NCBI GenBank assembly: GCA_035559715.1
Contig: DATMAW010000222.1
Location: 1-10,473 of the forward strand
DNA: 10,473 bases
Origin: JACQHC01 sp035559715
GTDB taxonomy: Bacteria > Gemmatimonadota > Gemmatimonadetes > Gemmatimonadales > GWC2-71-9
Reading direction: 5' to 3'
Under the pieces are notes generated by a model. That model was not told the origin of the DNA. It saw nothing but the letters and a program-made list of their open reading frames with translations, and ran no database searches. This document shows, one piece after another, positions 1 to 6,247 of the stretch. Within the stretch, counting starts at the first letter, position 1. The number at the start of each line of letters is the position of its first letter. The position numbers were made by a program, and so were the translations under genes.

Positions 1-1058
1 GCTTCGGCCGCGGCCAGGAGGCCCGCCGTGCCCGAGGCGTTGTCCTCGGCGCCGTTGTAGATCGAATCGCCGTCCACCTTCCGGCCAATGCCGAGGTGGT
101 CCCAGTGCGCGGTGAAAAGCACCGCTTCGCGGGCGAGTTCAGGGTCCCCGCCGGGGAGGCGCGCCACCACGTTCTCCGAGCTCACCCGGCGCAGGCGGCT
201 GGTGACCTGCACGGCGGCGTGGAGGCCGGTCGCGACCGGGCGGAAGTCGCGCCGGCCGGCACGCGCCGCCAGCGAATCGAGGTCCCACCCGGCGCGCTCC
301 AGCGCCCTTCGCGCCGCCTCCCAGGTGACCCACCCCGCGAAGGCGAGGCTGGGATCGCGGGGCTGATCGAGCTGGAATTGTTCTCCCGACCAGGAGTTTC
401 GGACCACCTCCCAGGGGTAGGTGGCGCTTTCGCTCGTGTGCACCAGAATCACGCCCACCGCTCCGCGCCGCGCCGCCTCTTCCAGCTTGTAGGTCCAGCG
501 CCCGTAGTAGGTGAGCAGGCGGCCCTGGAAAATGGTCGAGTCCCGGAGCCCGGGATCGTTGACCAGGACCAGGAGGATCTTGCCTCGCACCACTTCATCC
601 TTGAAGTCGTCCCAGTTCCACTCGCGTGCCGTGATCCCGTAGCCCGCGAAGATCACGTCGCCGTCGGCCGCCACCGTAGCCTCGGGGCGCTCGGCCCAGG
701 CCACGAAGTCCTCGAGGTAGCGCAGGGCGCGGGCGTCACCTTCTGGGCCCCAGGCCAGGGTGGGCCGGGGCGTCATCCCCACCAGCGCCACGGGTTGGAA
801 GTAGGAGCCATCGGGCCCCAGCGGCTCGAGCCCCAGCGCCCGGAACCGCGCCGCGAGGTAGGCCGTGGCGATCCGTCCGCCCCGGGTGGCGGGCCCTCGT
901 CCCTCGAGCAGGTCGTGAGCCAGGAAACCGAGATCCGCGTGCATCGCGTCCAGGCTCACCCGCGGGCCCGGGGGCCCGGACGGGGTCGGTTCGGGAAGGG
1001 GTCGGCCGCCGCACGCGGCCAGCAGCATGAGCCAGGAGAGCCGGCGAGTTCTGGGCAT
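1..1058 (-). CDS. M28 family metallopeptidase lipoprotein (3' end beyond the left edge)
   Basis: Predicted zinc-dependent aminopeptidase/carboxypeptidase of family M28, exported and lipid-anchored. The visible part has 352 residues. It opens with MPRTRR, a short hydrophobic stretch and the lipobox LAAC (Cys16). A helical region and a protease-associated-like insert (about residues 120-245, with GVILVHT) follow. The catalytic domain begins near residue 290 with SSENVVARLPG. Its first zinc-ligand motif is AHWDHLG (His318), and NGAEDNASGT supplies the bridging-metal Asp339. Both motifs are diagnostic of M28. The remaining ligands (Glu/Glu, Asp, His) would lie in the part cut off at the window edge. 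The ATG at 1058 is chosen because it gives a clean lipoprotein signal and a GGAG lies upstream. The gene starts 15 bp after the stop of the propeller-like gene, so the two probably form one operon. Substrate cannot be told from sequence. Confidence 0.93.
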   Translation of the reverse strand, partial: MPRTRRLSWLMLLAACGGRPLPEPTPSGPPGPRVSLDAMHADLGFLAHDLLEGRGPATRGGRIATAYLAARFRALGLEPLGPDGSYFQPVALVGMTPRPTLAWGPEGDARALRYLEDFVAWAERPEATVAADGDVIFAGYGITAREWNWDDFKDEVVRGKILLVLVNDPGLRDSTIFQGRLLTYYGRWTYKLEEAARRGAVGVILVHTSESATYPWEVVRNSWSGEQFQLDQPRDPSLAFAGWVTWEAARRALERAGWDLDSLAARAGRRDFRPVATGLHAAVQVTSRLRRVSSENVVARLPGGDPELAREAVLFTAHWDHLGIGRKVDGDSIYNGAEDNASGTAGLLAAAE

Positions 1059-1073
1059 GGGCTTCGTCGCTCC

Positions 1074-1994
1074 TCAGTTGGTCGAGCCGGGACCGGCCGG
1101 ACAGCGCAGGACGTGGATGGTGCCCGGGCGGCGCCGGCCGGCGGCCTCGCTCGTGAGCACCAGGGTCGAGTCGTCGAGGAAGTCCACGGCCTCCCCCTGA
1201 TAGTCGGAGTTCCGGATCCGGCACACCGGGCGGTCGGCAGGGCTGAGGCGACCGTTCGGGCCGGGGGTGAAGAAGTAGATCTCGGTCTCGGTGCGGAGGG
1301 CCACCAGCCGCCCGTCCGGCCGCATGGCCGCCCCGGTGATCCACCGGCCCTCGCGGGGGCGGGGCCGAATCGGGAGGTCCTCGACCCGGGCGGCGGTGAC
1401 GATCGAGTCGCCGCGCCACTGCCCGCGGTCCACCCGATACAGGCGAATGGGGCCGGAGCGGCCCTTCGACACGAGAAAGAGCCCGCCGTCTTTCGGCGAC
1501 ACGTAGAGCGCTTCCACGTCGTGCGCGCCGTCGGGGTAGCGGAGCCGCAGGACGGCCGGGGCGCGGGTGGTGCGCAGGGTGTCGGCGCGCGAGACCGGCG
1601 GGTCGGGCTCGGGCACGGCGTACACCGTGACGAAGGGGCGCACCTCCAGATTGTCCCCCACGTCGCCGATGAACACGCAGGTCCCGGTGCGGGTGGGGCA
1701 GGGGCCGAGGGCGAGGTCTTCCCAGTCGAAGGCGCGGGCGCCGGGGACGAGCACCGCGCCGCGGTCGGTGCCGCGGAGGTCCGTGGCGTAGAGGTAGGGC
1801 CGGTCGCCCGAGTCGTTGTGGGTCCAGAGGACTCCCGGGTGCGCCCGGCTCGCGGCCACGCCCGAGCTCTCCGCCAGGCGGGGGTTCTGGATCTCGCCGG
1901 TGCGCTGGGCGAGCACGGATTGGAACAGCAGCAGGGCCAGGAGCGGCATCGCCTGCAAGGAAAGCCGGTTGATCGGCGTCGAGCAAGGGGCCAT
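1074..1994 (-). CDS. Secreted beta-propeller-like protein of unknown function
   Basis: A 306-residue exported protein. The ATG at 1994 has a strong GAGGAGG just upstream and gives an N-terminus MAPCSTPINR followed by a hydrophobic core ending FQSVLA before Gln, a plausible signal-peptidase site. A later ATG at 1949 would also leave a signal-like start, but its ribosome binding site is poor. An earlier ATG at 2006 lacks one. The mature part looks like blades of a propeller, with regular beta-strand stretches and Asp-rich turns: WTHNDSGD, DWEDLALGP, GDVGDN, HDVEALYV and YQGEAVDF. The D/E-rich turns resemble calcium sites in phytase/esterase-like propellers. I do not recognise catalytic residues, so no enzyme activity is claimed. 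It lies directly upstream of the M28 peptidase gene, suggesting a shared envelope role. Certainty is high that the gene is real and low on its function. Confidence 0.85.
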   Translation of the reverse strand: MAPCSTPINRLSLQAMPLLALLLFQSVLAQRTGEIQNPRLAESSGVAASRAHPGVLWTHNDSGDRPYLYATDLRGTDRGAVLVPGARAFDWEDLALGPCPTRTGTCVFIGDVGDNLEVRPFVTVYAVPEPDPPVSRADTLRTTRAPAVLRLRYPDGAHDVEALYVSPKDGGLFLVSKGRSGPIRLYRVDRGQWRGDSIVTAARVEDLPIRPRPREGRWITGAAMRPDGRLVALRTETEIYFFTPGPNGRLSPADRPVCRIRNSDYQGEAVDFLDDSTLVLTSEAAGRRRPGTIHVLRCPAGPGSTN

Positions 1995-2004
1995 CTTCCT
2001 CCTC

Positions 2005-4008
2005 ATGCTCGAGACTCTGCGGCGGCGTCGCGTCGAGAAGCTCCCCGCCACGGTCCGGTTTGCCGGGCGGGTGCTCTTCCTGACGGAGGATCCCGGGTTG
2101 GTGCGGGCCCAGCTCGAGGGCCGGGACCTCGACTGGACCCCTGCGATCAAGCTGAGGGACGACATCTCGACCGACGAAATCACCCCCGCCTACATCTGCT
2201 ACTACTACGACGACACCCTGGGCGACTTTCCCTATTTGGGTCTCAAGTGCGGGGACGAGTTTCCCGTCACCCGGGGCGCGGTGCGGCGGGGCGGGTTCGT
2301 GGCCTCGGTGAGCGGCAAGCGGCGGGGCAAGGGCTCCTCGCGGGAACAGTCGCCCTACGCCGAGCTCTGCGCCGGGATCCGGCTCGTGGTGGCCGAGAAC
2401 ATCGAGCGGATCTATCGGGAAAACTGCCAGAACCTGGGCATCTTCACCACCACCGACTTCTCGGTGCTCGATCGGGTGCGGCGCGGTGAGGAGATCCCGC
2501 TCGCGGCGTTCACGGCCGGCGAGGGCGAGCTCACGCGGGGCATCGTCGAGTACGGCGGGCTGTTCAACTACAATGTGGCCCGGCTCCAGGGGCGGGTGGC
2601 GGTGTCGCCCCCCGGCACGGCGCCGCGCCCCCTGACCCTGGGCGAGAAGATTCTGGCGCGGCACTGGGTGGTGGATCCGGCGCGGGGCCGGGTGGGGGTG
2701 CCGGCGGTCAAGCCGGGCGACGAGGGCTTCGTGCTCACCGACATCCGGTTCAGCCACGAGTACGTGACCCCCATGGCGGCGATCTTCTTCGAGCAACTGG
2801 TGGGCCCGGACGAGAAGGTGGTGGACCCCGAGTCGGTGCTGATGTTCCGCGACCACCTGACCTTTCTTCCCGAGGCCATGACGCCGGAGCGGGTGAAGGA
2901 GGGCCTGCTCGAGGTGGCCATGCAGCTCGAGAAGAAACAGCGGGAGTTCGCCGAGCGGCAGGGGATCAAGCTCTACGGCGAGCTGCGCCTGGGCCGGCAC
3001 GGCTCGGAGGCCATCTGCCACTCCAAGATTCTCGAGTCGCACGCGCTGCCGGGCCAGGTGATCATCGGGTCGGATTCGCACACTCCGCACGCGGGCGCGG
3101 TGGGCTGCATCGCCTTCGGGGTCGGCACGACCGCCATCTTCAACTCCTGGATCACCCGGGACGTGCGGGTGAAGGTGCCGGAGACGGTGAAGGTGGTGGT
3201 GCGGGGCCGGAAGCCCGCCAACGTCACGGCCAAGGATTTCATGCTGGAGATCCTGCGCCATCCGTACGTGAAAAGCGGGCGGGCGATCGGGAAGCTGGTC
3301 GAATACTGTGGCGATGCTGTCGAGGCGCTGTCCGTGGATGAGCGGGCCACCATGACCAACATGACGGCCGAGGTGGGTGGGTTCACGGGGTACGTGGCGC
3401 CGGACGAGCGCACGGTCGAGTATCTGATGGATTACCGGGGGATGTCTCGGGCGGAGGCGGAGCGGCTGTGTGAGGGGTTGGCGAGCGACCCGGACGCCGA
3501 GTACTGCGAGGTGATCGAGATCGACGCGGGGACCATCCGGCCCATGGTGGCGCTGCCGGGCGACCCGGGGAACGGCCGCACCATCGCGGAGCTGGGCGGG
3601 CGGGTGAAGGTGGACATCGCCTACGCCGGTTCCTGCACCGCGGGGAAGAAGGAGGACATGGACATGTACGCCCGGGTGCTGGCCGAGGCTGCGGGTCGTG
3701 GGCTGCGGGTGGCGCCCTGGGTGCGGTTCTACATTCAGTCGGGCTCACAGGACGTGAAGCGCTACTGTGAGGAGCGGGGCTACCTCGAGGTCTTTCAGCG
3801 GGTGGGGGCGACCTTCCTCGAACCCTCGTGCGGGGCCTGCATCAACGCGGGCCCCGGCGTCTCGAAAACCCGGGACGAGGTGACGATCAGCGCCATCAAT
3901 CGGAATTTTCCGGGCCGGTCGGGGCCGGGTCAGCTCTATCTCGCCAATCCCTACACGGTGGCGGCCTCGGCGATCACGGGGTACATTACCGAGTGGGACG
4001 AACGGTGA
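2005..4008 (+). CDS. Aconitase/isopropylmalate isomerase family hydro-lyase, swivel domain first
   Basis: A predicted cytoplasmic [4Fe-4S] hydro-lyase of 667 residues that would isomerise a citrate-like tricarboxylate or 2-alkylmalate by dehydration and rehydration. The swivel domain comes first (about residues 1-200), with a LeuD-like DDISTDEITPA (52-62) and the loop GKRRGKGSSREQSPY (104-118). The catalytic domains follow: GSDSHTPHAGAVG at 355-367, the first cluster cysteine Cys544 in YAGSCTAGKKEDMDMY, the pair Cys609/Cys612 in EPSCGACINAGPG, and NRNFPGR at 632-638. All three cluster ligands are therefore present. This order is the reverse of AcnA. It recalls AcnB, but the N-terminal HEAT-like domain of AcnB is absent. 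The usual GSCTN is GSCTA here. The ATG at 2005 is the likely start. Its ribosome binding site (AAGGGG, about 14 nt upstream) is poorly spaced, and a TTG at 1969 with AAGGA is an alternative. Substrate could be citrate, homocitrate, methylcitrate or isopropylmalate; the sequence does not decide. Confidence 0.93.
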   Translation: MLETLRRRRVEKLPATVRFAGRVLFLTEDPGLVRAQLEGRDLDWTPAIKLRDDISTDEITPAYICYYYDDTLGDFPYLGLKCGDEFPVTRGAVRRGGFVASVSGKRRGKGSSREQSPYAELCAGIRLVVAENIERIYRENCQNLGIFTTTDFSVLDRVRRGEEIPLAAFTAGEGELTRGIVEYGGLFNYNVARLQGRVAVSPPGTAPRPLTLGEKILARHWVVDPARGRVGVPAVKPGDEGFVLTDIRFSHEYVTPMAAIFFEQLVGPDEKVVDPESVLMFRDHLTFLPEAMTPERVKEGLLEVAMQLEKKQREFAERQGIKLYGELRLGRHGSEAICHSKILESHALPGQVIIGSDSHTPHAGAVGCIAFGVGTTAIFNSWITRDVRVKVPETVKVVVRGRKPANVTAKDFMLEILRHPYVKSGRAIGKLVEYCGDAVEALSVDERATMTNMTAEVGGFTGYVAPDERTVEYLMDYRGMSRAEAERLCEGLASDPDAEYCEVIEIDAGTIRPMVALPGDPGNGRTIAELGGRVKVDIAYAGSCTAGKKEDMDMYARVLAEAAGRGLRVAPWVRFYIQSGSQDVKRYCEERGYLEVFQRVGATFLEPSCGACINAGPGVSKTRDEVTISAINRNFPGRSGPGQLYLANPYTVAASAITGYITEWDER

Positions 4009-4010
4009 GG

Positions 4011-4036
4011 CGTTGCAGGTGGCCGTTGCATGTGGT
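4011..4036. repeat. Short tandem duplication after the aconitase-family gene
   Basis: Two adjacent 13-bp units (cgttgcaggtggc then cgttgcatgtggt) match at 11 of 13 positions and begin two bases after the stop codon. This looks like a small slippage duplication; no function is evident. Confidence 0.4.
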
Positions 4037-4131
4037 GCGGCGCTGACGCTCCACGCTCGGTCGTCCTTGGCCTGCGTGGCGCGATTCGTGCCACAGTGAG
4101 GCAACAGCTCCCCTGACAGTGTAGCGCGGTG

Positions 4132-4152
4132 TGGTGCTCCCGCACCGGTTTT
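4132..4152 (+). terminator. Weak terminator-like hairpin
   Basis: GGTGC and GCACC pair around a TCCC loop, extended by one T·G wobble, and a run of four T follows. It lies about 125 bp beyond the stop of the aconitase-family gene on the same strand. The stem is short, so it may be a chance structure. Confidence 0.25.
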
Positions 4153-4171
4153 GCCGTCTGGTAGGTGGACC

Positions 4172-4488
4172 ATGTCTGAAGCCGCGTTGCCCCTGACCGA
4201 GCCGGTCGCCGTCCCTGTCTCGGCCCCAGTACCCGGGCCACTTCCGCTCGCACCCAGCGCCGCATTCGAGGGACTCGCTCGCAAGTTCGTGGCAGTCGGG
4301 CCCGCCTGGCGTGCTCGCGATGCTCGAGGCGGCGAGGTATGGCGGTGGAGTGGGCGTTGGGGAAGACGGGTGGGGATGTGGGGAAGGCGACGAAGCTGCT
4401 CGGGGTGCATCGGAATACGGTGGGAAGCGTGAGGCGACAGGTGGAGGGCGAGCGCAGCGTTCCGGGGCGCCTAAGAGATTGTCCGTAG
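4172..4488 (+). pseudogene. Decayed remnant of a Fis/NtrC-type DNA-binding protein gene
   Basis: From the ATG at 4339 to the TAG at 4486-4488 a 49-codon frame reads as a Fis-type helix-turn-helix: AVEWALGKTGGDVGKATKL, then LLGVHRNTV. This matches the usual pattern of a Leu-rich first helix, TGGN/D, K/R-A-x-x-LLGV and RNT found at the C-terminus of NtrC-family activators and in small Fis-like proteins. Upstream, an ATG at 4172 preceded by AGGTGG opens a different frame (MSEAALPLTEPVAVPV). A third frame around 4311-4340 gives LAMLEAARY, which would lead well into the helix-turn-helix. Reading all three parts as one protein needs two frame changes, so I call it a broken gene. It could instead be a 49-residue intact mini-protein beginning at 4339, or an HTH fragment carried in by recombination. 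The rest of 4009-4570 shows no convincing gene. Confidence 0.45.
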
Positions 4489-4531
4489 GCCTGACCTCAC
4501 CCGCCCTGCGGCGCCGCTGACGGGGGGGAGC

Positions 4532-4550
4532 GGCACAGTACCGCTGTGCC
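4532..4550. terminator. Perfect 7-bp hairpin downstream of the minus-strand gene cluster
   Basis: GGCACAG and CTGTGCC pair exactly around the 5-base loop TACCG. The hairpin lies about 21 bp past the stop of the 93-residue membrane protein gene, where transcripts of the accessory cluster would end. It faces plus-strand transcription from the other side. There is no T-run on either strand, so it would be an atypical terminator or an RNA 3'-end stabiliser. Confidence 0.3.
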
Positions 4551-4571
4551 TACTGGGTCCAGGCCGCTCAC

Positions 4572-4853
4572 TTATCCATCGTGCTTGGAGGAACGTCGCG
4601 CCATAGTTCCATTCGTCGAGTAGAACGCGCGGCCAACCCACAAGGCCATCGCTGTCGGTACAAGCACGGCGATCGCCGCGCCTAGGGGCTTGTCGTATAG
4701 CTGAGAGACGCTCCATCCCGCGAGGCCACCCAGCAAAAACACTAAGGCAAAGCAGGTCAGGGCGCTCCGAACGACGAACTGCATCATAAGGAGTGCAGGC
4801 CGATTCTCAGGTGACCGGAAATCGAACTCTTTGAGCAGCCGGTGTTCGTCCAT
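4572..4853 (-). CDS. Small two-helix membrane protein, unknown function
   Basis: A 93-residue protein that I cannot assign to a family. A hydrophilic N-terminus (MDEHRLLKEFDFRSPENRPA) precedes two hydrophobic segments at about residues 27-49 (ending near GGLAGWSV) and 57-78 (LGAAIAVLVPTAMALWVG). A short polar, basic C-terminus (ARRSSKHDG) ends the chain. Both ends therefore probably lie on the same side of the inner membrane. The ATG at 4853 is preferred over longer in-frame starts because it begins a compact soluble segment and has GGGAG about 10 bases upstream. It starts 16 bp after the stop of the 165-residue hydrophobic protein gene, so the two are probably co-transcribed. A holin-like, immunity or assembly role is possible but unproven. 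Confidence 0.6.
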   Translation of the reverse strand: MDEHRLLKEFDFRSPENRPALLMMQFVVRSALTCFALVFLLGGLAGWSVSQLYDKPLGAAIAVLVPTAMALWVGRAFYSTNGTMARRSSKHDG

Positions 4854-4869
4854 GTTAACCACGCTCCCG

Positions 4870-5367
4870 TTAGATGATTCCGAGGGCGCACGCCCCATAC
4901 GTAGTGCCAACGTAGCTAACGGTCAAGCCTCCAACAGCGACGAGGGTGTACGCGCCACCCCTCACGAGCACACTGCCAGCGCTTGCGCTCGACGCTCCAG
5001 CGGCGCCGACCGCGACCGCCCGCCCCGCCGCCTGGAAGAATGGCCGTGCAGTTCGGGAACTTATAACGCTGGGGGCCACCTCCAGGATCTTACGGACGAG
5101 GACGGAGCCCTCTGCGAGTCGCTGCCCAAACGTCCGTAAGGCTACTCCCGCACCCGTCGCTAGAGCGCCAGCCGCAGCCGATACCGTGGCGGCAATGTGG
5201 GCCCCCGCATCCCGCACAGGTTGCGTGCTCTGAGCGACGCACTCCTGTACAGTGCGACCGGGCGAAGGCCCGAGCGAGACCGCGTCATCCTCGCCGAACA
5301 GCGGCTTCTCCCCAGGCACCTTGACGACCCGGCGATGTGTTCCGGGCTCCGTATGGCGCAAGGCCAT
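4870..5367 (-). CDS. Ala/Gly-rich hydrophobic protein, unknown function
   Basis: A 165-residue predicted protein with no family I recognise. Residues 1-45 are polar (for example EKPLFGEDDAVSLGPSP). From about residue 55 it is dominated by small residues, with hydrophobic stretches at about 56-76 (HIAATVSAAAGALATGAGVA), 114-128 and 136-165 (reaching the C-terminus as YGACALGII). Small-residue-rich helices of this kind are seen in membrane-inserting or glycine-zipper proteins, which is only a resemblance. The ATG at 5367 is the first start after an in-frame stop; its ribosome binding site is a G-rich tract rather than a clear AGGAGG. It lies 181 bp beyond the 232-residue signal-bearing protein gene and 16 bp ahead of the 93-residue membrane protein gene, all on one strand. 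The reading frame could be spurious in this GC-rich DNA, but its hydrophobic pattern and tight coupling to the next gene argue that it is real. Confidence 0.5.
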   Translation of the reverse strand: MALRHTEPGTHRRVVKVPGEKPLFGEDDAVSLGPSPGRTVQECVAQSTQPVRDAGAHIAATVSAAAGALATGAGVALRTFGQRLAEGSVLVRKILEVAPSVISSRTARPFFQAAGRAVAVGAAGASSASAGSVLVRGGAYTLVAVGGLTVSYVGTTYGACALGII

Positions 5368-5429
5368 TTGAGGCCCCCACCACTTCCCCCGCGACGATCT
5401 CCTTGCCGGTCACGTCGGACAACCCGGGA

Positions 5430-5517
5430 GCGCCCCGAGCGCCGCAGGCTAGACCAGGCGGACCGGCGAGCGTGCCGTGAGGGCTAGGCCCGAAATGCTT
5501 GATGCGCCCCGAGCGCC
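5430..5517. repeat. Pair of 14-bp direct repeats in the intergenic gap
   Basis: gcgccccgagcgcc occurs at 5430-5443 and again at 5504-5517, 74 bp apart, between the 232-residue and 165-residue protein genes. It is low-complexity GC sequence, so chance is a real possibility. Confidence 0.35.
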
Positions 5518-5548
5518 CCCCCTTAGACTCGGCCGGCCCCGTCGCGCA

Positions 5549-6247
5549 TCAGTGAGTACGAGATGGAGGCAGGAGGACAGTCGTCCGTCCGAGGTCGACG
5601 TTAGTCTGAGACCGGTCACCGTAGCGGCGGTATGAAGCTCGCCTGCTGAGCACAAGGCTGTCACCGTGAACGCTGACCTCGGCGTGCTGCCGCATCATCA
5701 TCCCAACAGCTGCGCTGTCAGCCGGCGGATAGCCGGCCGCTTGGTCGATGCGGTTCTTCATTATGTCGGCGCACTTCACCCACAGGTCCTCAGCCAGAGC
5801 GCAGAGCGCCACCAATCTTGATTCCGAAACCCCGGAGCCGCGCTCTGAAACGTATTCGAACACGACCCTTCCCGGACCGGCTTCCATTGGGGACGTAGCG
5901 CCTGGGAATCCCGGATATCGGGCGACGACGACTCCCGTTTCATCGACGAAGAGCACTCCACCCGACAGACCGTTGCCCCAGGAGAGGGTGACGAGCGAGA
6001 GGCAGCGATTGCTGACGGGCGCTGCGACCGCAGCCGTCTCAAGACCTGGCTGTTCGCGTTCGACAGCCTGATGCCCGGCGGCCCGCTGAAGCGCACCGGC
6101 CCATTGAGCCGCTCGCTGCGACGTTACCTGAATCGCCAAGCAGAGACCTCGCTGCGCAATTCGAGTCGAAGAGGTTGCGAGAAGTGCGCTTGCGGTGAGC
6201 AGTACTCCGCCACCGGTCAGCCAGAGCATGCGTCTCCGGTTTTTCAT
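5549..6247 (-). CDS. Signal-anchored protein, candidate immunity partner of the RHS tip
   Basis: A 232-residue protein of no recognised family. It begins MKNRRRMLWLTGGG with a hydrophobic segment (about residues 7-25, TGGGVLLTASALLA). This is a basic-then-hydrophobic signal peptide or membrane anchor, so the remainder should be in the periplasm. The body contains a central part with SWGNGLSGGVLFVDETG and four cysteines (in RGLCLA, SNRCLS, VALCAL and WVKCAD). A C-terminal part of mixed charge ends LLPPSRTH. The ATG at 6247 overlaps the RHS stop as ATGA, and its ribosome binding site (GAGG, 8 nt upstream) lies inside the last RHS codons, which implies translational coupling. A GTG nine bases upstream is an alternative start. 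The position immediately after a toxin-bearing RHS gene, together with a predicted periplasmic location matching a peptidoglycan-acting tip, suggests an immunity protein. That role is inference from context. Confidence 0.75.
   Translation of the reverse strand: MKNRRRMLWLTGGGVLLTASALLATSSTRIAQRGLCLAIQVTSQRAAQWAGALQRAAGHQAVEREQPGLETAAVAAPVSNRCLSLVTLSWGNGLSGGVLFVDETGVVVARYPGFPGATSPMEAGPGRVVFEYVSERGSGVSESRLVALCALAEDLWVKCADIMKNRIDQAAGYPPADSAAVGMMMRQHAEVSVHGDSLVLSRRASYRRYGDRSQTNVDLGRTTVLLPPSRTH

Noticed and set aside
96..2489. Long plus-strand open frame opposite the propeller-like and M28 genes
   Set aside because: It is antisense to two genes with clear signal peptides and M28 motifs, is low in hydrophobic core, and is rich in Arg, Gly, Pro and Ala, as expected of a shadow frame in GC-rich DNA.
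736..3261. Very long minus-strand open frame across the aconitase-family gene
   Set aside because: The opposite strand has unmistakable aconitase motifs. This frame is His/Pro/Arg-rich with no recognisable domain.
4009..4570. Possible tRNA or insertion sequence in the poorly coding gap
   Set aside because: I found no cloverleaf, no transposase motif and no terminal inverted repeats; only short hairpins, one tandem duplication and the HTH remnant are present.
5449..5664. Small minus-strand frame overlapping the end of the 232-residue gene
   Set aside because: It overlaps the better supported gene, has no ribosome binding site, and its composition is that of a shifted frame.
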